NCBI GenBank assembly: GCA_900548725.1
Contig: URLV01000039.1
Coordinates: 1 to 8,509, forward strand
Direction of reading: 5' to 3'
From: an uncultured Mycoplasmatota bacterium
GTDB taxonomy: Bacteria; Bacillota_I; Bacilli_A; RF39; UBA660
DNA length: 8,509 nt
Every line of letters starts with the position of its first letter. Positions within the stretch are counted from its first letter, which is position 1. Positions 6,417 through 8,509 of the stretch are shown piece after piece. The notes beneath the pieces were generated by a model, which had not been told where the DNA came from, made no database searches, and worked only from the letters and a program-made list of their open reading frames with translations. Position numbers and translations under genes: made by a program.

Positions 6417-6990
6417 ATAATAAATTTAATTCACTTTTTATTAGCATTTCTACTTCTTTTGTATCTATTTCTGGTTTGTCCCAATCTTGACCGTAAACGC
6501 CATATGCTCTTAAAATTATTTCAAGTCTATACCATTCTTCATTATTCACCAATGATAAAAGAGTTGCTATTTTATTTACCATATATTTATTTAAAGTTTT
6601 CATATCTTTTTGAGATAATTGCTTATTAGCATGCATGTCTTCTATAGGACCATTTCTAAAAATATAATGTGTTATTGCTCTAGGAAGCCATTCTAAATTT
6701 TTTCCATTTAATAAATCATCTTTGCAACGATTATTTAACAGTTTTAATAATTTAGAATCTTCTTCGTTAAGCTTTTTATAATAATACTCTGGAGTAAACA
6801 TTTTTATATTCCATTTTTTTCTTTTATACGTAACCTTTGATTTTGTTGTGTCATATAAGTCTGCAATTAAAGAATCTGGAATGTTATTTTCATAAAATAG
6901 ACAACTTAGTTGCTCTTTAGTTATATCTTCCCATTTCAATTCCTTTCCTTGAGCTTTTTGTGATTTTAATTCTTCGTAAGTTACTTTCAT
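6415..6990 (-). CDS. Conserved hypothetical protein with N-terminal helix-turn-helix-like region
   Basis: The 191-aa, soluble, charged protein has no signal peptide or membrane segment. Residues 1-62 open with MKVTYEELKSQKAQGKELKWEDITKEQL and continue into IPDSLIADLYDTTKSKVTYKRKKW (37-60), which resembles a helix-turn-helix with a basic recognition helix. The central block has AITHYIFRNGPIEDMHA (105-121) and LSQKDMKTLNKYMVNKIATLL (125-145). I recall this RNGPIEDMHA...DMKTLNKYMVN pattern from uncharacterised Firmicutes proteins, but I cannot name a family. The block ends with YGVYGQDWDKPEID. GGAGG lies 9 bases before the ATG. It is a single-gene unit with its own promoter and a terminator shared with tetR. 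DNA or RNA binding is a guess from the N-terminus only. Confidence 0.82.
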   Translation of the reverse strand: MKVTYEELKSQKAQGKELKWEDITKEQLSCLFYENNIPDSLIADLYDTTKSKVTYKRKKWNIKMFTPEYYYKKLNEEDSKLLKLLNNRCKDDLLNGKNLEWLPRAITHYIFRNGPIEDMHANKQLSQKDMKTLNKYMVNKIATLLSLVNNEEWYRLEIILRAYGVYGQDWDKPEIDTKEVEMLIKSELNLL

Positions 6991-7047
6991 ACTACACTAC
7001 CTCCAAATAATTCTTACTTGTTTATTTCTTTATAAAACATTTTTTAT

Positions 7048-7077
7048 ATTATATCATTAAACATTCATTTTTGAAAA
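7048..7077 (-). promoter_or_regulatory. Candidate promoter of the 191-aa hypothetical gene
   Basis: On the minus strand TATAAT (7048-7053) lies 18 bases downstream of TTTTCA (7072-7077), which matches 4 of 6 -35 positions. The predicted start near 7041 gives a leader of about 50 nt. The rest of the 7000-7209 divergent spacer shows no repeat or hairpin that I can support. Confidence 0.4.
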
Positions 7078-7167
7078 ATTTTATTCTTTTTTAATATTAA
7101 TGTATAAATTTAAATTAGTTTTGAATTTTAAATACTTTTTTGTTCTTGAATATTTTTCTTAAAACAA

Positions 7168-7196
7168 TTGTAATAAAAAATAAATGATGTTATTAT
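7168..7196 (+). promoter_or_regulatory. Candidate promoter of the serine hydrolase gene
   Basis: TTGTAA (7168-7173) and TATTAT (7191-7196) are separated by 17 bases, with 4 and 5 of 6 consensus matches. Transcription would begin near 7203, only about 19 bases before the ATG at 7222, so the AAGGA at 7203-7207 would be at the extreme 5' end of the message. Confidence 0.5.
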
Positions 7197-7221
7197 AGTA
7201 ATAAGGATAGTGGTCGAAGGT

Positions 7222-8445
7222 ATGAATAATAATAGTAATAATGAAGAAGAAATTGAACGTTTTACACTAGAACTTCCAAAACTTAAAAGTGAAGTATTAG
7301 AAGAATTAGGGACAACAGAAAAAACTAGAGTTTTTGATTATAAATTATTTGAAAAAGAATTGAAAACGGAAGAAGAAAAAATTAATACTAGCAAAAAAGA
7401 ATATAAAAAGAAAATCTTTAAATTTTTAATTCCTGTGTCCTTACTTTTTTTAATTTTTGTGTCTATTATATTACAAAGTAATATTAGTTATAGTTATAAA
7501 TTAAATCAATATGAAGAGGATACTATGTCGTATGATAAAAATATAGATGCAACTGTGAAAATATATTCTGAAGGAAATTTATCTGATAACAATACAAATA
7601 ATGCTGCTGATAATTTAATAAGTTGTATTAATTCTAAAATTGATGTTAATAATATTCCTACTAATGTACAAAATGTTATAGATAAAATAAATGATTTTTA
7701 TAATGAATCTAGCAATCACTTTGCTTTTGCTTATAAGGATTTACATACTGGTTTTACTGTAACGTATAATGAATCTCAACAAATTTTTACCGCAAGTACT
7801 ATTAAAGCACCTACTGATTTATATATTTATGAAATGGCTAGCCTTGGTAAAATTAATTTAGATGATGAAATGACTTATACTAGCAATTACTTTAATCCTA
7901 AAAGCGGAAAGTTAAAATATAATGAATTTAATACTAAATATACAGTAAGAGAACTTTTAAGATTGTCTACTGTGTATAGCGATAATGCGGCACATAATAT
8001 GTTAGAAGATAAATTTGGTAGAGTAAATATGCTTAATTTTTGGAAAGAAAAAGGTACGGAATATATATTTACACAAAATACAAATTGGGGTGTTTTAAAT
8101 GCACATGATGCTATTATTTATATGGAAGAATTATATAGATTTTATTTAAATAATGAAAAATATGGTAAAGAAATAATGGAAAACTTTAAAAATGCTTCTC
8201 CTAAATTTATTGAAGGGAAAAATGATTATTTAGTAGCAAATAAAAGTGGATGGGGTAATACATCTATACATGATGTTTCAATTATATTTGCTGAAAATCC
8301 TTATGTAGTTGTTGCATTATCTACACTTGGGAAAACAAATATATATAATGCTTATTTTGATAAAGTAAATGATTTGGCTTATGAACTTCATACTGAGTAT
8401 TGGAAATATAAAACTGAGTCTTGTAGTAATATTAAGCAATATTAA
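7222..8445 (+). CDS. Membrane-anchored serine hydrolase of the class A beta-lactamase fold
   Basis: The 407-aa protein is numbered here from the ATG at 7222. It has an acidic cytoplasmic N-terminus (1-60), one membrane helix at about 65-84 preceded by KKEYKKK, a low-complexity Asn-rich linker to about 140, and an extracellular beta-lactamase-like domain. The active-site motifs are S192-T-I-K195 (SxxK), S253-D-N255 (SDN, 61 residues later as in class A) and K341-S-G343 (the KTG equivalent). Where class A enzymes have E166-x-x-L-N the protein reads WGVLN, so the deacylating Glu is missing. A transpeptidase, carboxypeptidase or penicillin-binding role at the cell wall is more likely than antibiotic hydrolysis. 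A GTG at 7210 would add four residues, but AAGGA is then only two bases away. I prefer the ATG, although its own spacing (14) is also poor. No terminator follows before the putative IS end. Confidence 0.82.
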   Translation: MNNNSNNEEEIERFTLELPKLKSEVLEELGTTEKTRVFDYKLFEKELKTEEEKINTSKKEYKKKIFKFLIPVSLLFLIFVSIILQSNISYSYKLNQYEEDTMSYDKNIDATVKIYSEGNLSDNNTNNAADNLISCINSKIDVNNIPTNVQNVIDKINDFYNESSNHFAFAYKDLHTGFTVTYNESQQIFTASTIKAPTDLYIYEMASLGKINLDDEMTYTSNYFNPKSGKLKYNEFNTKYTVRELLRLSTVYSDNAAHNMLEDKFGRVNMLNFWKEKGTEYIFTQNTNWGVLNAHDAIIYMEELYRFYLNNEKYGKEIMENFKNASPKFIEGKNDYLVANKSGWGNTSIHDVSIIFAENPYVVVALSTLGKTNIYNAYFDKVNDLAYELHTEYWKYKTESCSNIKQY

Positions 8446-8460
8446 AACATCATGATGAAA

Positions 8461-8509
8461 TGCACCCCTTAGGGTAGACATCAATAAAAAAACAGTTCAA
8501 AAAGAAATG
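8461..8509. mobile_element. Probable terminal inverted repeat of an IS3-family element (continues beyond window)
   Basis: The sequence TGCACCCCTTAGGGTAGACA (8461-8480) begins with TG and ends with CA. It resembles the ends of IS150-group IS3 elements, which typically read TGnACCCC...GTTAGACA. It is clearly richer in G and C than its surroundings. It is followed by an A-rich leader ending in ATG at the window edge, where orfA of such an element could start. The other end and any target duplication are outside the window. The short ACCC/GGGT pairing inside it could instead be a hairpin. Confidence 0.42.

Noticed and set aside
6405..6629. Plus-strand 74-codon ORF
   Set aside because: It is antisense to the conserved 191-aa gene and starts inside the bidirectional terminator. 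Its Leu-rich content is a shadow of the opposite frame.
7210..7221. GTG at 7210 as the definite start of the serine hydrolase
   Set aside because: The only ribosome-binding-like sequence is two bases away, so I kept it as an alternative rather than the main call.
8448..8479. Terminator of the serine hydrolase gene
   Set aside because: The CATCATGATG palindrome and the ACCC/GGGT pairing are not followed by a T-tract on the plus strand; A-runs follow instead.

Overview
The window is very AT-rich, uses TAA six times and TAG once as stop codons, encodes Trp by TGG, and has Gram-positive style ribosome binding sites (GGAGG, AAGGA). This points to a low-GC member of the Firmicutes/Bacilli. The style of the membrane sensor at the left edge and of the membrane-anchored serine hydrolase suggests an uncultured gut Bacilli lineage, but that placement is inference. 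No rRNA, tRNA or CRISPR array was seen.

Layout from left to right. Bases 1-1491 (minus strand) hold a lipid acyltransferase (PlsC/LPLAT type), followed 7 bases downstream by the membrane half of a sensor histidine kinase that runs off the left edge. Bases 1492-1815 hold no long gene. They carry two candidate minus-strand promoters, a ribosome binding site with a 7-codon ORF, a perfect 8-bp inverted repeat, and the terminator of the next gene. Bases 1816-5632 (minus strand) are a tight cluster: an ABC ATPase, then a 792-aa permease with duplicated FtsX modules one base later, then phosphoglycerate mutase (gpmA) 27 bases later, closed by a hairpin terminator whose loop contains the gpmA stop codon.

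Bases 5633-5783 are the divergent control region between the ABC cluster and a TetR-family repressor gene (5784-6392, plus strand). Two 22-bp near-palindromes, identical at 19 of 22 positions and 62 bp apart, bracket the ABC promoter. One of them also touches the weak -35 of tetR. The simplest reading is a classical autoregulated TetR/ABC-exporter module. The tetR gene converges on a conserved 191-aa hypothetical protein (6415-6990, minus strand), and a bidirectional terminator contains the stop codon of tetR and overlaps that of its neighbour.

Bases 7222-8445 (plus strand) encode a membrane-anchored serine hydrolase of the class A beta-lactamase fold that has SxxK, SDN and KSG but lacks the deacylating Glu of true class A enzymes. 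The last 49 bases look like the terminal inverted repeat of an IS3-family (IS150-like) element that continues beyond the window.

Most of the window is ordinary accessory and housekeeping content. The most informative signals are the paired operators, the structured leader at 1492-1745, and the possible placement of a glycolytic gene under exporter control.
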